Positions 26,239-35,029 are shown, counted from the stretch's first letter. The stretch is 64,000 nucleotides of DNA from an uncultured Collinsella sp. (GCA_958437935.1 CAUBPS010000004.1:1-64000), one strand, 5' to 3'. The notes: a model not told the origin generated them from the letters alone. Program-made: numbers and translations.

Positions 26239-27204
26239 ATGGAGAACAAGTACGTCTGCTCTGTCGATATCGGCGGAACTAAGATCGCGACTGCCATCAT
26301 GGAGTACCCGGCTGACGGTAGTGTGCCCCATCCCGTTTTTGAGGCCGAGGTTCCTACCGAGGCCCAGGAGGGCGGCGAGGCCGTCTTCCAGCGTATCGAG
26401 GCGTCCATCAAGGCTGCTCTCGAGGCGAATCCCGATGTCGAGGTCCTTGGCGTCGGTATCGGTGCTGCCGGCGTCGTCGATCCCAAGACGGGCGCCATCG
26501 CGTATGCCAATGAGATCATGCCCGGCTGGTCCGGCGTTCAGTTGGGGCCGCGTCTGCGCGAGGACCTCGGTCTTCCCGTTGCCGTTGTAGGCGACGTGCA
26601 GGCTCATGCTCTGGGCGAGGCCCACTGGGGTGTCGGCAAGGGCAAGTTCTCCGTCTTGTGTCTTGGCATCGGTACGGGTATCGGCGGCGCATATGTCGAG
26701 AACGGCCGCGTGATGCAGGGCTTCCATGGTGCTGCTGGCCATATGGGCCACATCGAGTGCTCGGCTGCCGCCGGCATTCCCTGCGCCTGCGGGCGTTCCG
26801 GCCATCTGGAGTCGGTTGCTTCGGGCACTTCCATTGGTCGTATGTACGATGAGCGTTTTGGCCGCGTCGACCCCAGCCGTCCTTCGGTCGGTCGCGATGT
26901 GAACGACCTGTGCCGTGCGGGCGACGCAAAGGCGACCGAGGTCATCCACGACGCCGGCTTTGCGCTGGGGGCCAGCTTGGGCTCGCTCGCTAACATCCTG
27001 GACCCTGAGGTCATCGTGCTTTCGGGCGGCGTGATTCACCAAGGTCCCGATTGGCGTTCGCAGACGTGGAAGGATTCGGTGCACGAGGGCTATGCCAGCC
27101 AGGCGCTCGATCCGCTTCAGAACACACCGATCCTCATCGGTTCTCTGGAGGGCGATGCTCCGCTCATCGGTGCCGCTGAGCATCTCCTTGCCTCGTTGAA
27201 GTAA
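26239..27204 (+). CDS. nanK: ROK-family sugar kinase, probable N-acetylmannosamine kinase
   Basis: Expected to phosphorylate ManNAc at C6 with ATP. The protein has 321 residues, starting at ATG 26239 after GAAGGAG. ROK features are the ATP phosphate loop DIGGTKIATA (about 9-18), catalytic-region GIGTGIGGAYVENG, and the zinc-binding motif GHMGHIECSAAAGIPCACGRSGH with HxnCxCGxxGC-like spacing. A glucokinase or a ROK repressor would look similar, but there is no N-terminal helix-turn-helix. The position between the lyase and NanE supports ManNAc kinase. Confidence 0.78.
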   Translation: MENKYVCSVDIGGTKIATAIMEYPADGSVPHPVFEAEVPTEAQEGGEAVFQRIEASIKAALEANPDVEVLGVGIGAAGVVDPKTGAIAYANEIMPGWSGVQLGPRLREDLGLPVAVVGDVQAHALGEAHWGVGKGKFSVLCLGIGTGIGGAYVENGRVMQGFHGAAGHMGHIECSAAAGIPCACGRSGHLESVASGTSIGRMYDERFGRVDPSRPSVGRDVNDLCRAGDAKATEVIHDAGFALGASLGSLANILDPEVIVLSGGVIHQGPDWRSQTWKDSVHEGYASQALDPLQNTPILIGSLEGDAPLIGAAEHLLASLK

Positions 27205-27220
27205 ACGTATCTTCTGTAGG

Positions 27221-27251
27221 AGCCTCCCGAGACAACACGCCTCGGGAGGCT
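27221..27251 (+). terminator. Intraoperonic stem-loop before nanE
   Basis: A perfect 11-bp stem (27221-27231 with 27241-27251) and a 9-nt loop are followed by TGTTCTAAG. It is probably a partial terminator or processing site. Confidence 0.6.
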
Positions 27252-27274
27252 GTTCTAAGAAAGGTTGCAGCCTT

Positions 27275-27961
27275 ATGACCGTCGATCCTTTGATTCAATC
27301 CCTGAAGGGCAAGCTCGTCGTGAGCGTTCAGGCGTATATGGGCGAGCCACTTCGTACGCCCGAGACCATGGCTCAAATGTCTCGCGCTTGCGAGCTCGGC
27401 GGCGCTGCCGCCATTCGCTGCCAGGGCCTTGCTGACATTGCCGCCATTAAGGGTCGCTGTGAGGTTCCCGTCATCGGCCTGTGGAAGGATGGGCACGAGG
27501 GCGTTTACATCACGCCGACGCTGCGTCACGCTCGCGCCTGCGTTGCTGCCGGTGCCGATATCGTGGCGATCGACGCCACCGATCGTCCGCGCCCCGATGG
27601 CAAGACGGTCGAGGATACCTTCCGTCCACTGCACGAGGAGGGTGTGCTCCTGATGGCGGATTGTGCCACCATCGAGGACATTCGCCGTGCTGTTGATATG
27701 GGCTTCGACCTTGTATCCACCACGCTTTCTCACGGCGTCGCCGCCATCGACTGCACCATGGCCGATGGCCCCGACCTGCCGCTCCTGCGTCAGGCGACTG
27801 AGGAATTCCCCGGCCTTCCCATCATTTGTGAGGGTCGCGTGCATACGCCCGAGGAGGCTCGCGCCGCGATCGATGCTGGCGCCTGGGCCGTTGTCGTCGG
27901 CACCGCCATCACGCACCCCACGAGTATTACAAGTTGGTTCAAGGCTGCGCTTGAGGCGTAA
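27275..27961 (+). CDS. nanE: N-acetylmannosamine-6-phosphate 2-epimerase
   Basis: Converts ManNAc-6-P to GlcNAc-6-P, joining sialic acid breakdown to amino sugar metabolism. The protein has 228 residues, typical for NanE. A TIM-barrel phosphate-binding pattern is seen, with the catalytic lysine in GLWKDG (Lys71), IDATDRPRP, and the C-terminal phosphate site (CEGRVHTPEEA, AVVVGTAITHP). GAAAGG lies upstream of the ATG. This is the last gene of the cluster. The following steps (NagA deacetylase and NagB deaminase) are not encoded in this window. Confidence 0.92.
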   Translation: MTVDPLIQSLKGKLVVSVQAYMGEPLRTPETMAQMSRACELGGAAAIRCQGLADIAAIKGRCEVPVIGLWKDGHEGVYITPTLRHARACVAAGADIVAIDATDRPRPDGKTVEDTFRPLHEEGVLLMADCATIEDIRRAVDMGFDLVSTTLSHGVAAIDCTMADGPDLPLLRQATEEFPGLPIICEGRVHTPEEARAAIDAGAWAVVVGTAITHPTSITSWFKAALEA

Positions 27962-28012
27962 GACAGACCTCGTATCCGCTCGGGGCGGTATACTCAATAT
28001 AGGCAATTGACC

Positions 28013-28049
28013 GCGCGGGATCCGGGTTGCCGGGTCCCGCGCTTGTTTT
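28013..28049 (+). terminator. Terminator after nanE / stem-loop in rapZ leader
   Basis: A 13-bp GC-rich stem (28013-28025 with 28030-28042) is followed by TTGTTTT. A TATACT box at about 27988-27993 lies between nanE and the stem, so the hairpin may also lie in the 5' leader of rapZ. Confidence 0.7.
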
Positions 28050-28062
28050 CGGGAGGCAGCAC

Positions 28063-28983
28063 ATGCAAAAGGGAGATGCCATGGATGCGGCGGAGCGCTC
28101 GGAGCGCATCCCCGATATCGTCATCATCACCGGAATGTCCGGATCGGGCCGCACACAGGCCATGCACGTGTTCGAGGACATGGGCTATTTTTGCATTGAT
28201 AACCTGCCTCCGCGTCTCATCGCCCAGCTTGCCGAGCTCGTCGGCATCAATACGGGCGTGGGCAGGCATCTCGCCGTCACCTGCGATTTGCGTAGCCAGG
28301 GACTGTTTGACGAGTTGCTCGATGCGGTCGCCGCGCTCGAAGAACGCGAGATGAGCTGCGACATCGTGTTCCTGGAGGCTTCTGACGAGGTGCTGATTCG
28401 TCGCTACAGCGAAAATCGCCGCCGTCATCCCATTGCCAAGCCGGGGGAGACTACGGCCGATGCCATTCAGCGCGAGCGCCTTCAGCTGCAGGGCGTGCGC
28501 GATCGAGCCGATATGATTATCGACACGAGCCGTCTGCGCACCTCTGCGCTGCGCAACAAGCTACGTATGGCATTTTCCGAACTGTCCGACCAACAGCTCA
28601 TGGACGTCCATGTGTTCTCGTTTGGCTTTAAGCACGGCATGCCCGTCGAGGCGGACATTATGATCGACGTCCGCTTCCTGCCCAATCCGTTCTACGATCC
28701 CGAGATGCGCACGATGACCGGTCTCGATAAAAAGGTCTCCGATTTTGTTCTGGACCATCCCAAGACGCAGGAGTTTTGGAAGGCTTGGACACAGCTGCTC
28801 GATACGGTGATGCCGGGCTATATCGCGGAGGGTAAACCGCAGCTTTCTATCGCCATCGGCTGCACGGGCGGACAGCACCGTAGCGTCGCCATTGCCGAGG
28901 CCACGGCCCGTTACCTGGAAGGCGCCCAGTATCACGTGAGCATCTCCCACCGCGATCTGTCGCGCGCCAACACGAAGGCATAG
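28063..28983 (+). CDS. rapZ: RapZ/YvcJ-family nucleotide-binding protein
   Basis: P-loop protein with about 306 residues. In E. coli RapZ is an RNA adaptor that senses glucosamine-6-P; in Gram-positives the YvcJ homologue binds nucleotides and affects competence. Walker A is GMSGSGRT. The RYSENRRRHPI segment, DTSRL and the C-terminal signature IGCTGGQHRSVAIAE are typical. Two starts are equally supported: ATG 28063 after GGGAGG, and ATG 28081 after AAGGGAG. It is followed 6 nt later by whiA. In many actinobacteria and Firmicutes a yvcK/glmR gene stands between the two, and it is missing here. Confidence 0.92.
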   Translation: MQKGDAMDAAERSERIPDIVIITGMSGSGRTQAMHVFEDMGYFCIDNLPPRLIAQLAELVGINTGVGRHLAVTCDLRSQGLFDELLDAVAALEEREMSCDIVFLEASDEVLIRRYSENRRRHPIAKPGETTADAIQRERLQLQGVRDRADMIIDTSRLRTSALRNKLRMAFSELSDQQLMDVHVFSFGFKHGMPVEADIMIDVRFLPNPFYDPEMRTMTGLDKKVSDFVLDHPKTQEFWKAWTQLLDTVMPGYIAEGKPQLSIAIGCTGGQHRSVAIAEATARYLEGAQYHVSISHRDLSRANTKA

Positions 28984-28989
28984 GCCTGC

Positions 28990-29919
28990 ATGTCGTTTAC
29001 CGCCGAGGTGCGCGACGAGCTTGCGCGCTGCGAACCCGAATGTGAATACTGCGACTTGTCGACACTTGCCGCCCTCACGCGCGTGAGTGGTACGCTCTCG
29101 CTTACCGGCTCTGGGCGGTATCGTTTGACAGTTGCGACTGAGACGGGAGCCGTCGCGCGCACGATGATCACGCTGACGCATCGCATCCTTAAGCTCAAAA
29201 CGGAATTCACCGTTCGTAAATCGGTCTTGCATAAGGTCCGTAACTATCTCATTACCTTGCCCGATCAACCCGACCTGGACAAGGCTCTGGTGCTGCTGGG
29301 CATTCTAGACCGCAGGGGAGGGCTCGTCGCTGGTGTTCCCCGACACATCGTTGCCCGTCCCTGCTGCAGGCTTGCCTACATCCGCGGCGCGCTCATCGCG
29401 GGCGGCTTCGTGGCCGATCCACGCGGCGATTTTCATTTGGAGATCGCGGTGCAGGGCGAGCAATATGCCAAGGGGCTTTGCGACCTGTTGGGGCAGATTG
29501 GGGTCCATGCTCGTGTTAATGCACGGCGGGGGTCATATGCCGTGTACATTAAGAGCGCCGAGGAAATCGAGCATTTATTAAAGCTGATTGGTGCCAAGCG
29601 CAGCGTTGCCGAGATTGAGGAGGCGCGCGCGGTCAAGTTGGTTAAGAACGATGTGAACCGTCGCGTGAACGCCGAGCTCGCCAACCAGACCAGAAGCGCC
29701 GGTGCTGCCCAACATCAGCTTGCGCTTATCGATGAGCTCGAGCAGCGCGGCCTTCGCGATGCGCTTCCGGATGCCTTGGCGGTCTTTTGCGACCTGCGCG
29801 AGCGCTATCCCGATCTGTCGCTGCGTGATTTAGGGGAGATGGCTGACCCTCCCTTGTCGAAGTCGGCCCTCTACCATCGTGTTTTACGGCTTGAAAAGCT
29901 CATTGAAGCAAACGGGTAG
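28990..29919 (+). CDS. whiA: WhiA-family DNA-binding protein
   Basis: Regulator with an N-terminal degenerate LAGLIDADG homing-endonuclease fold and a C-terminal helix-turn-helix, 309 residues. Visible marks are MSFTAEVRDELARCEP at the N terminus, CCRLAYIRGALIAGGFVADP (LAGLIDADG-like) and the C-terminal LRDLGEMADPPLSKSALYHRVLRLEKL. In Streptomyces WhiA controls sporulation septation. In non-sporulating bacteria it binds DNA and influences division or chromosome segregation. Placement before gap-pgk-tpiA is the conserved actinobacterial order. Confidence 0.94.
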   Translation: MSFTAEVRDELARCEPECEYCDLSTLAALTRVSGTLSLTGSGRYRLTVATETGAVARTMITLTHRILKLKTEFTVRKSVLHKVRNYLITLPDQPDLDKALVLLGILDRRGGLVAGVPRHIVARPCCRLAYIRGALIAGGFVADPRGDFHLEIAVQGEQYAKGLCDLLGQIGVHARVNARRGSYAVYIKSAEEIEHLLKLIGAKRSVAEIEEARAVKLVKNDVNRRVNAELANQTRSAGAAQHQLALIDELEQRGLRDALPDALAVFCDLRERYPDLSLRDLGEMADPPLSKSALYHRVLRLEKLIEANG

Positions 29920-29964
29920 TTTAAAGTATCGACTTATATACGGATTTAGCTGCTATTTTATTCT

Positions 29965-29978
29965 TTAAAACGTTTTAA
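29965..29978. promoter_or_regulatory. Perfect 14-bp palindrome upstream of gap, LacI-type shape
   Basis: TTAAAACGTTTTAA is fully palindromic with a central CG, as in operators of LacI/CcpA-family regulators. It lies in an AT-rich 190-bp gap about 70 bp before a likely -10 (TATATT, 30035-30040) of gap. Related cores with AAAACGTT occur before the nan receptor, the second opp receptor and nrdD. Confidence 0.5.
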
Positions 29979-30112
29979 CGTAAATTTGATTTTCAATTTC
30001 GACTATTCTCGTGAAATTCAAGTCCAAAAAAAGGTATATTAGGCGAGTGGTTAGTTTGTGGGCCTCAACGGCGGGCGCTGTAGCTTGCGGGGGCCTTACG
30101 AAAGGAGACACA

Positions 30113-31138
30113 ATGGCAGTAAAGGTTGCTATTAACGGCTTCGGTCGCATCGGTCGTCTGGCTTTCCGTCAGATGTTCGGTCATGAGGGCTCCGAGATTG
30201 TCGCTATCAACGACCTCACCTCTCCCGATATGCTCGCTTACCTGCTGAAGTACGACTCCACGCAGGGCAACTACGCTCGCGATCACGAGGTCGTTGCTGG
30301 CGAGGATTCCATCACCGTTGACGGCAAGGAGATCAAGATCTACAAGGAGGCCGACGCCAACAACCTGCCTTGGGGCGACCTCGACGTCGACGTCGTTCTC
30401 GAGTGCACCGGCTTCTACACCAGCAAGGCTAAGGCTCAGGCCCACATCAACGCTGGCGCCAAGAAGGTCGTCATCTCCGCTCCGGCCGGCAGCGATCTGC
30501 CCACCATCGTGTACAACGTCAACCACGAGACGCTGACCGCTGAGGACAACATCATCTCCGCTGCTTCCTGCACCACCAACTGCCTCGCCCCGATGGCCAA
30601 GGGTCTGAACGACTTCGCTCCCATCGTGTCCGGCATCATGACCACCATTCACGCCTGGACCGGCGACCAGATGCCGCTCGACGGCCCGCAGCGCAAGGGC
30701 AACAAGCGTCGTAGCCGCGCCTGCGCCGTCAACATCGTCCCCAACACCACCGGTGCTGCCAAGGCTATCGGCCTGGTTCTCCCCGAGCTCAACGGTAAGC
30801 TCATCGGTGCCGCCCAGCGCGTCCCGACGCCGACCGGCTCCATCACCAACCTCTACGCTGTCGTTGACAAGAAGGTCACCGTCGACGAGGTCAACGCCGC
30901 TATGAAGGCCTACGCCGCCACCATCTCCGAGACCTTCGGTTACAACGAGGACGACATCGTCTCCACCGACATCATCGGCGAGACCCACGGCTCCATCTTC
31001 GACGCCACTCAGACCATGTGCTCTGACCTCGGCAACGGCCAGACCCTCGTTCAGGTCACCTCTTGGTACGACAACGAGAACTCCTACACCTCTCAGATGG
31101 TCCGCACCATCAAGTACTTCGAGAAGTTCGTTGCTTAA
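30113..31138 (+). CDS. gap: Glyceraldehyde-3-phosphate dehydrogenase, type I
   Basis: NAD-dependent oxidation and phosphorylation of glyceraldehyde-3-P in glycolysis. The protein has 341 residues from ATG 30113 (AAAGGAGA upstream; the longer frame is not supported). The NAD-binding N terminus is INGFGRIGRLAFRQ. The catalytic cysteine is in SCTTNC (Cys153). The C-terminal WYDNENSYTSQM is standard. Codon choice is strongly biased toward C/T-ending preferred codons, as expected of a highly expressed gene. Confidence 0.97.
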   Translation: MAVKVAINGFGRIGRLAFRQMFGHEGSEIVAINDLTSPDMLAYLLKYDSTQGNYARDHEVVAGEDSITVDGKEIKIYKEADANNLPWGDLDVDVVLECTGFYTSKAKAQAHINAGAKKVVISAPAGSDLPTIVYNVNHETLTAEDNIISAASCTTNCLAPMAKGLNDFAPIVSGIMTTIHAWTGDQMPLDGPQRKGNKRRSRACAVNIVPNTTGAAKAIGLVLPELNGKLIGAAQRVPTPTGSITNLYAVVDKKVTVDEVNAAMKAYAATISETFGYNEDDIVSTDIIGETHGSIFDATQTMCSDLGNGQTLVQVTSWYDNENSYTSQMVRTIKYFEKFVA

Positions 31139-31175
31139 TTTAGCTTTTAGCGAATAGCTCGTTGAGCGTCTAAAG

Positions 31176-31223
31176 AAGGGCGCGGCCTCATAGGGCTTAC
31201 ACCCTAGGGTCGCGCCCTTTTTA
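31176..31223 (+). terminator. Terminator between gap and pgk
   Basis: Stem AAGGGCGCG/CGCGCCCTT (31176-31184 with 31211-31219) has an inner AGGG/CCCT pair and a T run ending in TTTTTAT. pgk may therefore have read-through or its own promoter. Confidence 0.82.
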
Positions 31224-31278
31224 TAGGAAATCGTCTGCCGTAATGGGAGGCAGACACGTACGAAAGGTAGAAGCAAAC

Positions 31279-32469
31279 ATGGCCTTTACCAAGAAGACCG
31301 TCCGCGACATCGATGTCGACGGCAAGCGCGTTCTCGTCCGCGTTGACTTCAACGTGCCTATCAAGGATGGCGTCGTTGGCGACACCACCCGTATCAAGGC
31401 TGCCCTGCCCACCATCAACTATCTCGTTGAGCACAATGCTCGCGTCATCCTCATGAGCCACCTCGGCCGTCCCGAGGGCACTGGCTTCCAGCCTGAGCTC
31501 TCCCTTGAGCCTGTCGCCAAGAAGCTCGCTGAGCTCTCTGGTCTCGATGTTGCCTTTGTCGCCGACACCTACGGCGAGAAGGCCGCCGAGGCTGTTGCCG
31601 CCGTCGAGCCGGGCAAGGTCCTCGTTCTCGAGAACGTCCGCTTCGATAAGCGTGAGAAGAAGAACGATCCCGAGATCGCCAAGAAGCTCGCTTCCTATGG
31701 TGACGTCTTCGTTCTCGATGCGTTCGGCACCGCTCACCGCGCTCAGGGTTCCGTCGTGGGCCCCGCCGCTTACCTGCCTGCCGTCGCTGGCTTCCTGCTC
31801 GAGAAGGAGGTCGACACGCTGACCGGCATCTTCGCCGAGCCCGAGCGCCCCTTCGTCGCTATCGTCGGCGGTTCCAAGGTTTCCTCCAAGATCGGCGTTC
31901 TCGATCACCTCATCGACTCCGCTGACACCCTGATCATCGGTGGCGGCATGGCCTATACCTTCTTCCTGGCTCAGGGCCTGTCCGTTGGTCAGTCCCTCAA
32001 GGAAGAGGACTGGGTCGAGCGCGCCGGCGAGATGCTCAAGAAGGCCGAGGAGAAGGGCGTCAAGATCCTGCTCCCCATCGACAACCGCGTTGCCGATCAC
32101 TTTGGCGAGGACGCTGTCCCCGAGGTTGTCGCTTCCGACGCTATCCCCGACGATCGTGAGGGTATGGACATCGGCCCCAAGACCGAGGAGCTTTACGCCG
32201 AGGCCGTCAAGGGCGCCAAGACCGTGTTCTGGAACGGCCCCATGGGCGTCTTCGAGTTCGATAACTTCGCTCACGGCACCCAGGCTATCGCCGAGGCTGT
32301 CGCCGAGGCCGACTGCACCTCGATCATCGGCGGTGGCGACTCTGTCGCAGCCGTCAACAAGTTTAACCTGGCCGACAAGATGAGCTGGATCTCCACCGGT
32401 GGTGGCGCTTCCATGGAGCTCGTCGAGGGTAAGGCCCTGCCCGGAGTGGAGGCGCTTCTCGATGCCTAA
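31279..32469 (+). CDS. pgk: Phosphoglycerate kinase
   Basis: Transfers phosphate from 1,3-bisphosphoglycerate to ADP, 396 residues. The N-terminal substrate-binding site is RVDFNVPIKDG. LMSHLGRPEG and the nucleotide-binding C domain (IVGGSKVSSKIGVLDHL, WNGPMGVFE, GGGDSVAAV, STGGGASMELVEGK) are all present. ATG 31279 follows GAAAGG. Its last codons overlap the tpiA start by 8 nt (ATGCCTAA), indicating coupled translation. Confidence 0.97.
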   Translation: MAFTKKTVRDIDVDGKRVLVRVDFNVPIKDGVVGDTTRIKAALPTINYLVEHNARVILMSHLGRPEGTGFQPELSLEPVAKKLAELSGLDVAFVADTYGEKAAEAVAAVEPGKVLVLENVRFDKREKKNDPEIAKKLASYGDVFVLDAFGTAHRAQGSVVGPAAYLPAVAGFLLEKEVDTLTGIFAEPERPFVAIVGGSKVSSKIGVLDHLIDSADTLIIGGGMAYTFFLAQGLSVGQSLKEEDWVERAGEMLKKAEEKGVKILLPIDNRVADHFGEDAVPEVVASDAIPDDREGMDIGPKTEELYAEAVKGAKTVFWNGPMGVFEFDNFAHGTQAIAEAVAEADCTSIIGGGDSVAAVNKFNLADKMSWISTGGGASMELVEGKALPGVEALLDA

Positions 32470-33229
32470 TCGCACCCTTCTTATCGCTGGTAACTGGAAG
32501 ATGAACAACGACGTCGCCGAGGCCGCCAAGCTCGCCGACGAGCTGGCTCAGGCTCTGCCCGAGGTTCCGGCTGGCGTCGAGGTGCTCGTCTGCCCTCCGA
32601 CCATTGACATCACCACGGTTCATGACCGCATTCAGGCTGCCCCCATCGCCCTCGGTGCACAGAACGTGTACTGGGAGGCCAAGGGTGCCTTCACCGGTGA
32701 GTCCTCTTGCGACATGCTCAAGTCTGCTGGCTGCACCTACTGCATCATCGGTCACTCCGAGCGTCGCGACTACTTCCACGAGACCGACGAGGATCAGAAC
32801 AAGAAGGCCAAGGCCCTCGTTGCCGCCGGTCTTGTTCCCGTCTTCTGCTGCGGCGAGTCCCTCGAGGTCCGCGAGGCTGGCACCTATGTCGAGCACGTCG
32901 TGAACCAGGTCAAGGCTGGCCTTGCTGGTCTTGAGATCACCTGCCCCAAGCAGGTCGTCGTCGCCTACGAGCCCATCTGGGCCATCGGCACCGGCAAGAC
33001 CGCTACCGCCGAGGACGCTCAGGAGGTCTGCGGTGCTATCCGTGAGACCCTCAAGGAGATGTTCGGCGAGGAGCTCGCTAACGGCATCCGCGTGCTGTAT
33101 GGCGGTTCCGCCAAGCCCGGCAACATCGCCGAGCTCGTCGCCAAGCCCGACGTTGACGGCGCCCTCGTGGGCGGCGCTTCGCTCAAGGCTGCCGACTTCG
33201 CCTCTATGGTCGTCAAGGCAGGCGAGTAG
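32462..33229 (+). CDS. tpiA: Triosephosphate isomerase
   Basis: Interconverts dihydroxyacetone phosphate and glyceraldehyde-3-P, 255 residues, TIM barrel. The catalytic lysine is in AGNWKMN, histidine in IIGHSERR, and glutamate in AYEPIWAIGTG. The phosphate-binding loop GGSAKPGN is near the C terminus. It starts inside the pgk stop and is followed 5 nt later by gpmI. Confidence 0.97.
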   Translation: MPNRTLLIAGNWKMNNDVAEAAKLADELAQALPEVPAGVEVLVCPPTIDITTVHDRIQAAPIALGAQNVYWEAKGAFTGESSCDMLKSAGCTYCIIGHSERRDYFHETDEDQNKKAKALVAAGLVPVFCCGESLEVREAGTYVEHVVNQVKAGLAGLEITCPKQVVVAYEPIWAIGTGKTATAEDAQEVCGAIRETLKEMFGEELANGIRVLYGGSAKPGNIAELVAKPDVDGALVGGASLKAADFASMVVKAGE

Positions 33230-33234
33230 GACAT

Positions 33235-34788
33235 ATGGCACAACGTCATCTTCCTGCACTCCTGATTATCATGGATGGCTGCGGCCTTGCTCCGGCCGAT
33301 GGCGAGAATGCCGTCGCCGCTGCCAAGACGCCCTTCCTTGATGGCCTGTACGAGAAGTACCCCCACACCACGCTCGGTGCTTCGGGCGAGGACGTGGGCC
33401 TTCCCGACGGCCAGATGGGCAACTCCGAGGTGGGTCACCTCAACATCGGTGCCGGCCGCATCGTGTTCCAGGAGCTTTCGCGCATCAACAACGCCATCAA
33501 GGACGGCTCCATCGCCAAGAACGAGGTTTTTGTCAAGGCTATGGACGACGTCAAGGCTGACGGTAAGACTCTCCACCTCATGGGCCTTATGAGCCCGGGC
33601 GGTGTTCATTCTCACATGAACCACGTCGAGGCTCTGGTCAAGATGGCTGCCGAGCACGGTGTCAAGACCGTTCGCGTCCACGCCTTCATGGATGGTCGCG
33701 ACGTTGACCCGCAGTCCGGTGCCGGTTACATGAGTGAGTTCTGCGCCTTCCTGGCTAAGATCTCCGAGGAGACCGGTTGCGACGCTCGCGTTGCCACCGT
33801 CTCGGGCCGTTATTGGGCCATGGACCGCGATAATCGTTGGGAGCGCATCCAGCGCGCCTACGACGTCATGGTCAACGCGTCCGATGCCGATACCGACCCC
33901 GTTGCCGGTATCAAGGCCTACTACGAGAAGGATCCGCGCGGCGACGAGTTCGTCGAGCCCTTCGCTGCCCACAACGAGGGCATTCACGAGGGCGACGCGG
34001 CCATCTTCTTCAACTTCCGTCCCGACCGCGCTCGTCAGATGACCCGCGTGTTCACGGACAAGGAGTTCGACGGCTTTGAGCGCGAGCAGATCAAGCTTTC
34101 GCACTTTGTGACGATGACCGAGTACGATCCGACGTTTGACGTCGAGGTCGCCTTCCCCAAGACGTTCCCCGAGAACGTCCTGGCCGACGTTATCGCCGCC
34201 AATGGCCTGAAGCAGCTGCACACTGCCGAGACCGAGAAGTACGCCCACGTGACGTTCTTCCTCAACGGTGGCATCGAGGAGCCCAAGGAGGGCGAGGAGC
34301 GCGTGCTCGTCGCTTCCCCCAAGGTTGCTACCTACGATCTGCAGCCCGAGATGAGCGCTCCCGAGGTTACCGAGAAGCTCGTCGCCGCCATCAACGAGGA
34401 TCGCGCTGATTTCTACATCGTGAACTTCGCGAACTGCGACATGGTTGGTCACACCGGTGTCTTCGACGCTGCCGTTAAGGCTGTCGAGGCTGTTGACGAT
34501 GCCCTGTCCAAGGTTGTCCCGGCGATTCTCGCCAAGGGCGGCTTTGCGCTGATTACCGCCGACCACGGCAACGCCGATCACATGTTTGACGTTGCTTCCG
34601 ACGGTTCCAAGCATCCGTTTACGGCTCACACCACCAACCGTGTGCCGTTCATCATCGTTGATGAGAAGGCACAGCTCACCGGTATCGAGGACGGCCGTCT
34701 TTCCGATATCGCTCCGACCATGCTCACCATGGCTGGTATTGAGCCTTCCGCCGAGATGACGGGCCGCGTGCTCGCCACCGAGGCCTAA
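33235..34788 (+). CDS. gpmI: 2,3-bisphosphoglycerate-independent phosphoglycerate mutase
   Basis: Manganese-dependent interconversion of 3- and 2-phosphoglycerate, 517 residues, alkaline-phosphatase fold. Metal site MDGCGLA is at the N terminus, and the phosphoserine nucleophile lies in GNSEVGHLNIGAGR. HAFMDGRDVDP and the second metal site ITADHGNADHM are present. It is co-transcribed with tpiA (5-nt gap) and followed by a strong terminator. Together with gap, pgk and tpiA it gives four consecutive lower-glycolysis steps; enolase is not in the window. Confidence 0.96.
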   Translation: MAQRHLPALLIIMDGCGLAPADGENAVAAAKTPFLDGLYEKYPHTTLGASGEDVGLPDGQMGNSEVGHLNIGAGRIVFQELSRINNAIKDGSIAKNEVFVKAMDDVKADGKTLHLMGLMSPGGVHSHMNHVEALVKMAAEHGVKTVRVHAFMDGRDVDPQSGAGYMSEFCAFLAKISEETGCDARVATVSGRYWAMDRDNRWERIQRAYDVMVNASDADTDPVAGIKAYYEKDPRGDEFVEPFAAHNEGIHEGDAAIFFNFRPDRARQMTRVFTDKEFDGFEREQIKLSHFVTMTEYDPTFDVEVAFPKTFPENVLADVIAANGLKQLHTAETEKYAHVTFFLNGGIEEPKEGEERVLVASPKVATYDLQPEMSAPEVTEKLVAAINEDRADFYIVNFANCDMVGHTGVFDAAVKAVEAVDDALSKVVPAILAKGGFALITADHGNADHMFDVASDGSKHPFTAHTTNRVPFIIVDEKAQLTGIEDGRLSDIAPTMLTMAGIEPSAEMTGRVLATEA

Positions 34789-34813
34789 TAGAAAACAAAT
34801 ACCGTTTTCTAGT

Positions 34814-34848
34814 AAGGGGGTTGTCCACGACCGGACAACCCCCTTTTT
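34814..34848 (+). terminator. Strong terminator after gpmI
   Basis: A 13-bp stem (34814-34826 with 34833-34845) with a 6-nt loop is followed by a TTTTT run. It ends the triose operon. Confidence 0.92.
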
Positions 34849-34851
34849 AAT

Positions 34852-34890
34852 ATTTCTGCCATTTGGGGACGGGGTAGAAATGGTAGAAAT
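34852..34890. repeat. REP-like palindrome left of the transposase gene
   Basis: A 13-bp stem with one GT pair (34852-34864 with 34878-34890) surrounds a GGGGACGGGGTAG loop. Its reverse complement matches 35799-35824 right of the transposase at 25 of 26 positions, so the gene is bracketed by inverted copies. Confidence 0.75.
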
Positions 34891-35029
34891 ACTTTTCCTC
34901 TAAAGCTTGACTTCCCGTTTGCCTGTGAGGGTTTGCCGCTGGCTAGTTTTCTTTCGTTGCCAACCTTGTATTAATGCCTATCTGGGTAGAGTTTGATGCA
35001 AACATGCTTGCGGATTGTGAGGTCCAGCA

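Noticed and set aside
30065..34629. Chain of long minus-strand frames opposite gap, pgk, tpiA and gpmI
   Set aside because: They arise because the strongly biased codons of highly expressed genes leave few antisense stops; none has protein-like motifs.
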